Part shown: one piece after another, positions 6,597 through 14,462 of the stretch
Layout: each line of letters begins with the position of its first letter
Position numbering within the stretch: the stretch's first letter is position 1
Assembly: GCA_036508875.1 (NCBI GenBank)
Contig: DATCGP010000043.1
Span: forward strand, 1-16,743
Direction of reading: 5' to 3'
DNA: 16,743 nt
DNA from: PALSA-660 sp036508875
GTDB lineage: Bacteria > Actinomycetota > Coriobacteriia > Anaerosomatales > PALSA-660
Program-made: the position numbers and the translations under genes
The notes under the pieces: generated by a model
Databases searched by the model: none
What the model was told of the DNA's origin: nothing
What the model saw: the letters and a program-made list of their open reading frames with translations, nothing else

Positions 6597-6885
6597 GGGT
6601 CGCCTGCGATCCCGGCTAGAGCGGCTCTACCGCCAAATGCCGTCGGATACACTCCCTGGCCAATCGAGCCAAACGTGGCAGTTTGGTTCGTTGTGAGTCG
6701 GGCTGCCATTGCGTACTTGGACTCGAACTGAGGCGCGCGCCTCGATGAATCCCCTGAGCGAAGCGGGCATGAATGCCCGCAGCTCTCAATCTCTGCGCAC
6801 CTGGCGCCGCCATCAATGAGTTCCTTGTAAGAATCTGGTGACGGAATCCGCCTTGGCGCATGCAGAGCGGTCCGCGGAGGCGCGA
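6597..6885. other. Gene-free stretch with small palindromes
   Basis: I see no convincing gene in these roughly 290 bases. The long minus-strand frame crossing it gives an Arg-rich, low-complexity product with no recognisable domain. A perfect inverted repeat GCGGGCAT-GA-ATGCCCGC (6763-6780) and a weaker one CCAAAC-N6-GTTTGG (6669-6686) are present. Their role is unknown. Confidence 0.4.
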
Positions 6886-6915
6886 TTCGCCAGAATCGCG
6901 CCCACCCGCTATACT
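6886..6915 (+). promoter_or_regulatory. Candidate promoter of the DEAD-box helicase gene
   Basis: TATACT (6910-6915) matches the -10 consensus at five of six positions. TTCGCC (6886-6891) stands 18 bp upstream as a weak -35 box. A transcript starting near 6922 would have a leader of about 145 nt before the TTG start at 7068. Such long leaders are common on cold-induced RNA helicase genes, but no specific RNA motif was recognised. Confidence 0.5.
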
Positions 6916-7067
6916 GACGACACTCGATGCGAGGCGAAGCACCACACGCGCCGACGCATTACACCCAAGACCCGGTCGTCCTTCGCTCACGTGTATGTGG
7001 CTGACGGATCGTATCGCGTCTGCCACAGGGCGCCGCCGATAGGCCGCGCCGCGAAGGAGAACTTCAT

Positions 7068-8330
<1,263 letters not shown>

Positions 8331-8348
8331 GCGCTCGCCCCCCCGAAC

Positions 8349-8398
8349 GCACACAGAGAAGGGCCCCGGAGTCGCCTCCGGGGCCCTTCTCTGTGTGC
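8349..8398. terminator. Long bidirectional hairpin terminator between the helicase gene and vapC
   Basis: The arms 8349-8371 and 8376-8398 are perfectly complementary over 23 bp with a 4-nt loop, and the core pairs AAGGGCCCCGGAG with CTCCGGGGCCCTT. It lies 18 bp after the helicase stop and 15 bp after the vapC stop on the other strand, so it can serve both convergent genes. There is no T-run beyond CTTCTCTGTGT, as often seen in high-GC bacteria. Confidence 0.85.
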
Positions 8399-8413
8399 CG
8401 AAGCGGCGCGGCT

Positions 8414-8818
8414 CTACCCGATCAGCTCAACACCGGGATAGAGGGCATGAGCCTTGAAGTCGGCGCTGATGAGCGTTGCCTCAAGGAGCGACGCCACGGC
8501 TGGCGCAAGCGCGTCGTAGAACGAGCAATCCAACCGGTCGCACTGTTTCGCTGCCTCGCGCACGACTGCGTCCGTGAGCGGCACGATCTCCACCCGCGCC
8601 TTCAGCATCAGCTGCCATGCATCGACGATGCTTCCGGTATCGTTTCGGCGCTCTATGACCGACAGGACTTCATGGGCGAAGTGAGTGGGCACGACCACCT
8701 GAGTCTCGCCGCGGAGCGCGGACTCCAAGACCGCCATCGCTCGCCGCTCACCGGCCTCGTGGCGGAACCACTTCACGCCAACAGAAGCGTCCAGGACGAC
8801 GACGCCTCTCACGGTCAC
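8414..8818 (-). CDS. vapC: VapC-type PIN-domain ribonuclease toxin
   Basis: This is a 134-aa PIN-domain toxin. VapC toxins are metal-dependent RNases that usually cleave tRNA or rRNA. The acidic active-site residues can be seen: D10 in VVVLDASVGVKWF, E50 in THFAHEVLSV, D102 in CSFYDALAPAVA, and D120 in TLISADFKAHA. The length is normal for the family. The start is a GTG at 8818 that overlaps the vapB stop codon (GTGA, 8818-8815), with GAAGG in the end of vapB as ribosome binding site. A GTG two codons later is an alternative. The product should be held inactive by the VapB protein made just before it. Confidence 0.93.
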   Translation of the reverse strand: MTVRGVVVLDASVGVKWFRHEAGERRAMAVLESALRGETQVVVPTHFAHEVLSVIERRNDTGSIVDAWQLMLKARVEIVPLTDAVVREAAKQCDRLDCSFYDALAPAVASLLEATLISADFKAHALYPGVELIG

Positions 8819-9126
8819 TCCGCCACCTTCTTCCGAATGTCCCGCATCGGCGCTGAGTCGTTGGTCTCGCGGATCTCCCGGAGGATCTCCAGGCTCGGTC
8901 GATCATCGCGGATCACGCGACCGTCTTCGAAGTGCAGCATGCCTTCGATGGCCTCCGCGATCGAGGCGCGCCGCTCGTCCTCCAGCCGCTGCTCAAGCGA
9001 CTTGCCCAGGTAGTTCGCCATCGCCTCCTGGGCTACCCAGCTGCGCGAACTCCCGGCAGAAGCCGCCTCGGCGTCGAGCTTGGCGAGCAGCTCCTCCGGA
9101 AGTGAGATCGTGACCCTGGCTACCAT
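8815..9126 (-). CDS. vapB: VapB-type ribbon-helix-helix antitoxin
   Basis: This is a 103-aa antitoxin. Residues 2-41 (VARVTISLPEELLAKLDAEA, then SSRSWVAQEAMANYLG) form a typical CopG/Arc ribbon-helix-helix DNA-binding domain. The second half (50-103) is charged and should bind the VapC active site. The ATG at 9126 is chosen because GGAGGG lies six bases before it. The frame stays open back to 9210, but that would run through the promoter and palindrome. It overlaps vapC by 4 bp. The family domain and the large palindrome directly upstream fit autorepression. Confidence 0.92.
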   Translation of the reverse strand: MVARVTISLPEELLAKLDAEAASAGSSRSWVAQEAMANYLGKSLEQRLEDERRASIAEAIEGMLHFEDGRVIRDDRPSLEILREIRETNDSAPMRDIRKKVAE

Positions 9127-9139
9127 TGAGATCCCTCCA

Positions 9140-9170
9140 TTCATACTGCCGTTCATAACGGCAGTATGAA
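9140..9170. promoter_or_regulatory. vapBC operator: 14-bp-arm perfect palindrome
   Basis: The arms 9140-9153 and 9157-9170 are perfectly complementary (TTCATACTGCCGTT with AACGGCAGTATGAA) around a 3-nt spacer. The site covers the -10 box and likely transcription start of the vapBC promoter and ends just before the vapB ribosome binding site. A ribbon-helix-helix dimer pair binding here would block transcription. Confidence 0.8.
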
Positions 9171-9191
9171 CTCCTCTCGGCGGTCCGTCAA
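9163..9191 (-). promoter_or_regulatory. vapBC promoter
   Basis: On the minus strand TTGACG (9191-9186) and CATACT (9168-9163) are separated by exactly 17 bp, a good housekeeping sigma promoter. The start of transcription would fall near 9156, inside the palindrome, about 30 nt before the vapB ATG. Confidence 0.7.
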
Positions 9192-9195
9192 CGGA

Positions 9196-9225
9196 GAAGG
9201 GCCCCGGCAATCTCCGGGGCCCTTC
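9196..9225. terminator. Hairpin terminator downstream of rho
   Basis: GAAGGGCCCCGG (9196-9207) pairs with CCGGGGCCCTTC (9214-9225), a 12-bp stem with a 6-nt loop. It starts 28 bp beyond the rho stop codon on the minus strand and directly precedes the vapBC promoter. The stem sequence is the same as the core of the hairpin at 8349-8398. There is no T-tract. Confidence 0.75.
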
Positions 9226-9252
9226 CTTGTCGCACGGGGTCGAGCGGTTCGC

Positions 9253-10608
9253 TTAGTAGTCGGCGTCCTTCTTGGCCGCCGTGGCGCCGGACTTCGAGAT
9301 CGCGGCCAGGAACTCGCGGTTGCTCTTCGTCTTCTTGAGGCGGTCGATCAGAAGCTCGATAGCGGGACCGGAGTCCAGCGAGTGCAGGACGCGGCGCAGC
9401 TTCCAGATGTACGGGGCCTCCACCGGGTCGAGCAGCAGCTCCTCCTTGCGGGTGCCGGACGCGACCACGTCGATCGCCGGGAAGATGCGCTTGTCGGCCA
9501 GACGGCGGTCCAGACGCAGCTCCATGTTGCCGGTGCCCTTGAACTCCTCGAAGATGACCTCATCCATCTTGGAGCCGGTGTCCACCAGCGCGGTCGCCAT
9601 GATCGTGAGCGAGCCGCCGAACTCGATGTTGCGCGCCGCGCCGAAGAACCGCTTGGGCGGGTAGAGCGCGGTCGAGTCCACGCCGCCGGACAGGATGCGT
9701 CCGGACGCGGGGCTCGCCAGGTTGTACGCGCGGCCGAGCCGGGTGATGGAGTCGAGCAGGATCACGACGTCGTAGCCGCTCTCCACGAGGCGCTTCGCGC
9801 GCTCGATGCACAGCTCCGCGACCAGGATGTGGTTGTCGGACGGCATGTCGAAGGTGGAGGAGAGCACCTCGCCATGGATCGACCGCTCCATGTCGGTGAC
9901 TTCCTCAGGCCGCTCGTCCACAAGCAGGCACATGAGGTAGACCTCGGGGTTGTTCGCATGGATCGCTGCCGCGATGTCCTTCAGGATGGTCGTCTTGCCG
10001 GCCTTCGGTGGCGAGACGATCAGCCCGCGCTGACCCTTGCCGATCGGGGCGACCAGGTCGATGATGCGCGTCGTGATCGCATCCGGCCTCCACTCCATCT
10101 TGAACTTCTCGTCCGGGTAGATCGGCGTGAGGTCCTTGAACTCCTTGCGGCCGCGGTTCTCCTCCGGGTCCTTCCCGTTGATGCCCGTGACCTTCTGGAG
10201 CGCCGCGTACTTCTCGGTCTCCTTCGGAGGACGCACCTGGCCGCGGACCATGTCGCCCTTGCGCAGCTCGTGCTTGCGGACCGTCGACATCGAAACGTAC
10301 ACGTCGTTGTCGCCGGGCAGGTAGCCGCTCGTGCGGAGGAAGCCGTAGCCCTCCGGAAGGATGTCGAGGATACCCATGACGTCGACGAATCCCTCGGCCT
10401 TGATGCGAGCCTCGAGGACGGCGTCGATGATCTCGTCCTTCTTCTTCAGCGGCTTGGTGTCGAGCCCGAGCTCGGCGCCCATGGCGCGGAGGTCCACCAC
10501 GGTCTTCGGCTCGAGATCGGCGCGGGTGATCGACGGCTGCGGGGCGGACTCTCCCTGGCCGGGACCGCCGCCGCCTCTGCGGCCTCTCTTGCGGGGGCGT
10601 GCACTCAT
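9253..10608 (-). CDS. rho: Transcription termination factor Rho
   Basis: This is a 451-aa hexameric RNA-dependent helicase that ends transcription. Residues 1-22 are a short Arg/Gly-rich leader (RPRKRGRRGGGG). Residues 27-70 form the Rho N-terminal helical domain. Residues 75-125 are the cold-shock-like RNA-binding domain (GILDILPEGYGFLR, NDVYVS). The ATPase core has the P-loop SPPKAGKTT (199-207), Walker B VVILLDSITR (281-290), and KGTGNMEL near the R-loop. The ATG at 10608 overlaps the transaldolase stop codon (ATGA), with AAGG upstream. A TTG at 10629 is less likely. The N-terminal extension is much shorter than in mycobacterial Rho. It is the last gene of the long minus-strand run and ends at a hairpin. 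Confidence 0.97.
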   Translation of the reverse strand: MSARPRKRGRRGGGGPGQGESAPQPSITRADLEPKTVVDLRAMGAELGLDTKPLKKKDEIIDAVLEARIKAEGFVDVMGILDILPEGYGFLRTSGYLPGDNDVYVSMSTVRKHELRKGDMVRGQVRPPKETEKYAALQKVTGINGKDPEENRGRKEFKDLTPIYPDEKFKMEWRPDAITTRIIDLVAPIGKGQRGLIVSPPKAGKTTILKDIAAAIHANNPEVYLMCLLVDERPEEVTDMERSIHGEVLSSTFDMPSDNHILVAELCIERAKRLVESGYDVVILLDSITRLGRAYNLASPASGRILSGGVDSTALYPPKRFFGAARNIEFGGSLTIMATALVDTGSKMDEVIFEEFKGTGNMELRLDRRLADKRIFPAIDVVASGTRKEELLLDPVEAPYIWKLRRVLHSLDSGPAIELLIDRLKKTKSNREFLAAISKSGATAAKKDADY

Positions 10609-11267
10609 GAGTTCTTGACCTTCTCCCAATCGGCGAGGAACGACTCGAGCCCGCGGTCGGTCAGCGGGTGCTTCACGAGGTTCTTCAGCACGTTGAACGG
10701 TACGGTGGCGATGTCGCAGCCCATCAGGGCCGCCTGTGTCACGTGGTTGGCGGAACGGACCGAGGCCGCGATGACCTCGATCTTGTGCCCGAACTCGTAG
10801 TTCGCCAGAGCGGCGACCGTGTTGCCCAGGTGCTCGATGCCGTCTTCGGAGATGTCATCGAACCTGCCCACGAACGGGCTCACATACGCGGCGCCGGCGC
10901 GCGCGGCGAGCAGCGCCTGCGGCACGGTGAAGCACAGCGTCATGTTCACCTTGATGCCCTTTTCGAACAGCACTTTGGTGGCGGCCAGCCCCTCGGGCAT
11001 GACCGGGATCTTCACGATGATGTTCGGAGCGAGCGCGGCGAGCTCGATGCCCTCGCGCACGATCTCGTCGCGGTCCAGACCGACCGTCTCACCACTGACC
11101 GGGCCGTCCGTCAGCGCGCAGATGCGCTGCAGGTGCGAGTGGAAGTCGGCAAGCTTGCCGCCCTCACGCGCGTACAGCGTGGGGTTGGTCGTGACTCCGG
11201 CCAGCACTCCCCACGATGCGGCCTCCTCGATCTCGGCGAGGTTCGCCGTGTCCAGGAAGAACTTCAT
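10605..11267 (-). CDS. Transaldolase, fructose-6-phosphate aldolase/TalC type
   Basis: This 220-aa TIM-barrel enzyme belongs to the short transaldolase family (TalC/MipB/FSA). These catalyse either the transaldolase step of the pentose phosphate pathway or the aldol cleavage of fructose 6-phosphate. Visible motifs are FLDTANLAEI (4-13), GVTTNPTL (24-31), the Schiff-base lysine K86 in NIIVKIPVMPEGLAA, YVSPFVGR (128-135), and AASVRS (167-172). The length matches the family exactly. AAAGGA lies about 12 bases before the ATG. It overlaps rho by 4 bp, so the two are probably translated together. Which of the two activities it has cannot be decided from these motifs. Confidence 0.92.
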   Translation of the reverse strand: MKFFLDTANLAEIEEAASWGVLAGVTTNPTLYAREGGKLADFHSHLQRICALTDGPVSGETVGLDRDEIVREGIELAALAPNIIVKIPVMPEGLAATKVLFEKGIKVNMTLCFTVPQALLAARAGAAYVSPFVGRFDDISEDGIEHLGNTVAALANYEFGHKIEVIAASVRSANHVTQAALMGCDIATVPFNVLKNLVKHPLTDRGLESFLADWEKVKNS

Positions 11268-11346
11268 ATCGCTTCGGTTCCTTTCTCATCAGTCCGCGCG
11301 CCCGTTGGACGCTTTGGTCGCACACGCCCCGCACCCGGGCGCTTGC

Positions 11347-12273
11347 TTACTTGTGTGTTGCCGCTTCCTGCGTCGCCTTCGAGACGATGAGCTCGAGCGT
11401 CTCCGCGACGGTCACGTCGAGCTGGTGGCTGTGAACGATCGGCGTGCCGTTCTCGCGAGCCAGGTCCTCTATGTAGAGCCCGAGCAGACGGATGTTGTCG
11501 AAGTTCGCCCGGTACTTCTCCAGAGGGCGGTTCCCGTCCGTCTGCACCTCGCGGATGTAAAAATGGCTTCGGTGCGCGTCTTCGTCGTCGACCGCCACGA
11601 CCAGCTGTACGACGGTCGCCCCCGTGAACTCGGCCGCGTCGATGTAGCCGGGAACCAGGTGGATGCCCTCGATGATCATGCTCACGCCCTCGAGCACGGC
11701 ACGTTCGATGAGGGACTTGATCCCCGTCGTGACGACGGCGGTCTGTTCGCGGAATCCCACGATGACCGGGTCGGCCCCTGCTGGGACCGGGATCCTCAGA
11801 CTTCGCCAAGCGTTGAACGACGATTCGTATATCGCCGGCATGAGGTCCTTGGAGAAGATACCACGCATCACCTCTCGGATGGAATCCGTGGACACGATGC
11901 GCGTCAACCCGAGCCTGTGCGCGACCTCGGTGGCGATGGTGGACTTGCCCACCCCGGTGGTGCCGCCGATGAGCACGACCAGCGGCCGGTCGCTGCGCGC
12001 GACCTCCCCGATGCGCTCGTAGCGTTCCGCATAGGAGTCACCGACGGTCTTGCGCAGCGTGGCGACCGCCATCTCGTGGAGCAGCTCGGTGGAGATCCGC
12101 TCCTTGCCCGTGGCGCGTATCTCCTTCTCGAGCTCCGCGGCGACGGCGTAGGCGCGACTCGGTACCATGCCGGTGGCCATGAAGGACTGCGCCATCAGCC
12201 CCTTGCTGAAGGGCAGCCCGTGCCGGGCCTCGGAGATCAGGATCGGGCGGCGTACCACTTCGTCAGCGGGCAT
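11347..12273 (-). CDS. 2-Phosphoglycerate kinase (ATP-cone plus P-loop kinase)
   Basis: The 308-aa protein matches the 2-phosphoglycerate kinases first described in methanogens, which make 2,3-diphosphoglycerate from 2-phosphoglycerate and ATP. Residues about 8-92 form an ATP-cone-like domain (PFSKGLMAQSFMATGMVPSR). The kinase domain has Walker A GGTTGVGKST (103-112), STDSIREVMR (128-137), and EGIHLVPG (202-209). The length is like that of the archaeal enzymes (about 300 aa). The ATG at 12273 lies 11 bp inside the upstream cDPGS gene and has a strong GGGGAGGAG eight bases before it. With cDPGS directly upstream, the obvious role is to supply the substrate for cyclisation. A gap of 79 bp then separates it from the transaldolase gene. 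The family is clear by motif memory, and the activity is inferred. Confidence 0.88.
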   Translation of the reverse strand: MPADEVVRRPILISEARHGLPFSKGLMAQSFMATGMVPSRAYAVAAELEKEIRATGKERISTELLHEMAVATLRKTVGDSYAERYERIGEVARSDRPLVVLIGGTTGVGKSTIATEVAHRLGLTRIVSTDSIREVMRGIFSKDLMPAIYESSFNAWRSLRIPVPAGADPVIVGFREQTAVVTTGIKSLIERAVLEGVSMIIEGIHLVPGYIDAAEFTGATVVQLVVAVDDEDAHRSHFYIREVQTDGNRPLEKYRANFDNIRLLGLYIEDLARENGTPIVHSHQLDVTVAETLELIVSKATQEAATHK

Positions 12274-13606
12274 CGTCGCGCTCCTCCCCTCTTATGATGG
12301 CGAGGTCGCCCAGGATCGCGGCGGTCTCGTCCAGGTCATCACCCGCGACGACGCGCGGGACGTTGTCCAGAAGCACGGTCGGAACGCCGGCGAACTCGCC
12401 GGCCTCGGCGACGACGTCGATGGCCGCCGCCTTCAACTCCGTGAGCAGGACGTCGAACGAGCCCGCAGCCGCGGCCAGATCCGCCCGCAGACGGGAACGG
12501 TCGGACAGGCAGGCACTCGCCGCCACGACCTCGCACCCGTATTCCCGCTCGAGGTGCTCGCGAAGCACCGGAAGGAGTGCCTCCGGCGCGGTCGTCGCCA
12601 GGAACGCGCGCCGCCCTGCGACCGGCTCCAGCGGGCGCGGGCGAAACGTGACCGCACTCGCGCGCGCGTCGGGGCGCGCGACACGCACGTGCGCGAGGAG
12701 CGCTTCGATGTCCGCGGACGTCACCAGCGCCGGCTCGGCGCCCGCGATCACGACCGCGTCCGCGCTCGCGAGCCGAAGCGGCCCGAAGTAGGCGGTCAGC
12801 GCGCGGAGGCCCTGGGACGCTCCGACCACGAGCATCGTGGCGTCCGCCAGGACGGGCGGGACGGCCGCACCCGAGCCTTCGAGGATGATGAGTCCCGCCT
12901 CCAGCGAGTCGGCCAGCCGCGCGCCCTCGGCGACGTTGCTCGAGAACACGGATCCCGCCATGCCGCCGCCGCATCTGCGGCAGCCGACCGTCGGGACCCG
13001 CGCCATGATCGCGTCCTCGTAGCAGTCCGAGGCCGCGTGGACGCCGCGGCGCGCGAACGCCAGAAGGTCGGCGGTGGTGAGCGCGACCTCGTCGCCGCGT
13101 AGCAGCTCGGGCTCGCTCGGGCCTCCGCGCCCCATCGCGAGCACGAGCGGCCTCAGCCCACGGGCGGCCAGCGTCCGCGCCACATGCGCGGAGACGGCGG
13201 TCTTGCCGACGCGCTTGCCGGTCCCGACCACCGCGAGCGTGGGGGTCCTCGTCTCGCATTCGATCAGCGCCGGGTCGAACTGGAAGTCCGCCCCCAGGTA
13301 GCTGACGCCGTGCTCGAGCGCCACGCCGGCGAGGCGGAATCGGTCATCGCTCGTGACGACCGGTTCGTCGGAGAGGTCGACGACCACGTCGGGGCCGTAC
13401 CGCATGATCGCGGCACGCAGCGCATCGATCGCGCTCGCGCCCCTGACCACCGGGACTCCGTAGCCGTCGTCCGACGTCACGACCTTCTCGCTGCCGCCCA
13501 GGAACACCGCGGCCACGACCTCGTGGATGCTCGCGAGCTCGTCCAGCGCCGCGCGGACCACCGGGGGGTGGTGCTCGCCGTCTATGAGGGCGAGGACACG
13601 GCTCAC
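12263..13606 (-). CDS. Cyclic 2,3-diphosphoglycerate synthetase (cDPGS)
   Basis: The 447-aa protein resembles archaeal cDPGS, which forms the internal phosphoanhydride of 2,3-diphosphoglycerate at the cost of ATP. Motifs shared with the methanogen enzyme as I remember it are LIDGEHHPPVVRAALDEL (7-24), VFLGGSEK (34-41), VVVDLSDEPVV (74-84), and the P-loop VVGTGKRVGKTAVSAH (126-141). Further along are SSNVAEGARLADSL (222-235) and ILEGSGAAVPPV (241-252). A Cys pair with glycines, CRRCGGGMAG (209-218), may bind metal. The GTG at 13606 overlaps the stop codon of the phosphoesterase gene (GTGA), and the gene overlaps 2PGK by 11 bp. Finding both pathway enzymes side by side strongly supports the call. 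Confidence 0.88.
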   Translation of the reverse strand: MSRVLALIDGEHHPPVVRAALDELASIHEVVAAVFLGGSEKVVTSDDGYGVPVVRGASAIDALRAAIMRYGPDVVVDLSDEPVVTSDDRFRLAGVALEHGVSYLGADFQFDPALIECETRTPTLAVVGTGKRVGKTAVSAHVARTLAARGLRPLVLAMGRGGPSEPELLRGDEVALTTADLLAFARRGVHAASDCYEDAIMARVPTVGCRRCGGGMAGSVFSSNVAEGARLADSLEAGLIILEGSGAAVPPVLADATMLVVGASQGLRALTAYFGPLRLASADAVVIAGAEPALVTSADIEALLAHVRVARPDARASAVTFRPRPLEPVAGRRAFLATTAPEALLPVLREHLEREYGCEVVAASACLSDRSRLRADLAAAAGSFDVLLTELKAAAIDVVAEAGEFAGVPTVLLDNVPRVVAGDDLDETAAILGDLAIIRGEERDDAR

Positions 13607-14403
13607 GCGTCCTCGCCCTCCGGGTGCTCATCCGACGGGCGCCACCGGCAGCTGTGCTCGTGGGCCTTGCGGAAGTCGGCCACGACCTCCCGCTCGGCGC
13701 CGGTGTAGCACCGGATCACCCGTACGCGGTCGGGGAACACTTCGAGCACGTTGTAGCAGGGCCGCTCCCGGCCACGGAGCCTGACCGAGCAGGCGGTCCC
13801 CGCGTTGACGACGAACATGTCCTCGATGCGCCAGACGTTCGGGACGTGTTTGTGTCCGCACAACACGAGGTCGACTCCGTTGCTCGTCAGCACGCGCAGA
13901 AGGTCACCCGAGTCGGACACGATGTTGCGCTCGCGGCCGGTGCCGGGGACCGGCACCAAGTGGTGGTGGATCGCCACGATCTTGAACTCAGCGGGATCGT
14001 CGAGGCGCTCCTCGATGCGGTGGTAGCCGTCGCGCCCGACGCGCCCGCTGTCCAGGTCCGGCTCCGAAGAGTCGATGCCGAGGATGTGCACGCCCGGAAG
14101 CGAGAGTTCGTCATCGCGCGCGCCGAACAGCGACTCGAAGTGGACCTCGCCGACGTTGCGCGCGTCGTGGTTGCCCGGGATGACGAGCGTGCGCGAGCAG
14201 TCGATGCCGTCGAGGAGGTGCCTGGCCGTGACGTACTCGTCATGGAAGCCCATGTCGGTCAGGTCGCCTGTGACGACGACCGCATCCGGGCGAAGTTCGT
14301 TGATCTCCGCCACGACCTGCGTGGCGAGCTCCGCGCGATAGTAGATCGACCCGCAGTGCAGGTCCGAGATCTGCGCGACGACGACGGGGTTGGATCCGGT
14401 CAT
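13603..14403 (-). CDS. Calcineurin-like metallophosphoesterase, candidate cyclic-diphosphoglycerate phosphodiesterase
   Basis: This 266-aa enzyme of the calcineurin-like superfamily resembles class III cyclic nucleotide phosphodiesterases. Its metal ligands are present in order: D14-L-H16, TGDLTD with D47, GNHD (77-80), H146 and H148 in AIHHHLV, and GHKH (183-186). There is no signal peptide, so it should act in the cytoplasm. The ATG at 14403 is chosen because AGGAGG lies 11 bases upstream. The longer frame to 14433 lacks such a site. It sits 59 bp after thrB and overlaps cDPGS by 4 bp, so it is translated together with the cyclic diphosphoglycerate genes. Its substrate is unknown. Hydrolysis of cyclic 2,3-diphosphoglycerate is an inference from this coupling, and a cyclic nucleotide or another phosphodiester is also possible. 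Confidence 0.9.
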   Translation of the reverse strand: MTGSNPVVVAQISDLHCGSIYYRAELATQVVAEINELRPDAVVVTGDLTDMGFHDEYVTARHLLDGIDCSRTLVIPGNHDARNVGEVHFESLFGARDDELSLPGVHILGIDSSEPDLDSGRVGRDGYHRIEERLDDPAEFKIVAIHHHLVPVPGTGRERNIVSDSGDLLRVLTSNGVDLVLCGHKHVPNVWRIEDMFVVNAGTACSVRLRGRERPCYNVLEVFPDRVRVIRCYTGAEREVVADFRKAHEHSCRWRPSDEHPEGEDA

Positions 14404-14421
14404 GTGACCACGCACCTCCTT

Positions 14422-14449
14422 GCCCGCCGGCATCCAGACCGACGCGGGC
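14422..14449. promoter_or_regulatory. Hairpin between thrB and the phosphoesterase gene
   Basis: GCCCGC (14422-14427) and GCGGGC (14444-14449) pair around a 16-nt loop in the 59-bp spacer, just upstream of the AGGAGG site (14415-14420) of the phosphoesterase gene. It could be a weak attenuator separating threonine genes from the cyclic diphosphoglycerate genes, or simply chance in GC-rich DNA. Confidence 0.3.
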
Positions 14450-14462
14450 GAACGGCCACGGT

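Noticed and set aside
6720..6741. A T-arm-like TTCGAGTCC on the minus strand, suggesting a tRNA
   Set aside because: The flanking bases do not form a 5-bp T stem, and no anticodon arm or acceptor stem could be laid out around it.
9166..10800. A 544-residue open frame opposite rho
   Set aside because: It is the antisense shadow of rho. The product is rich in Arg, Val, Asp and Gln with no domain, as expected from the mirror of GC-rich coding DNA.
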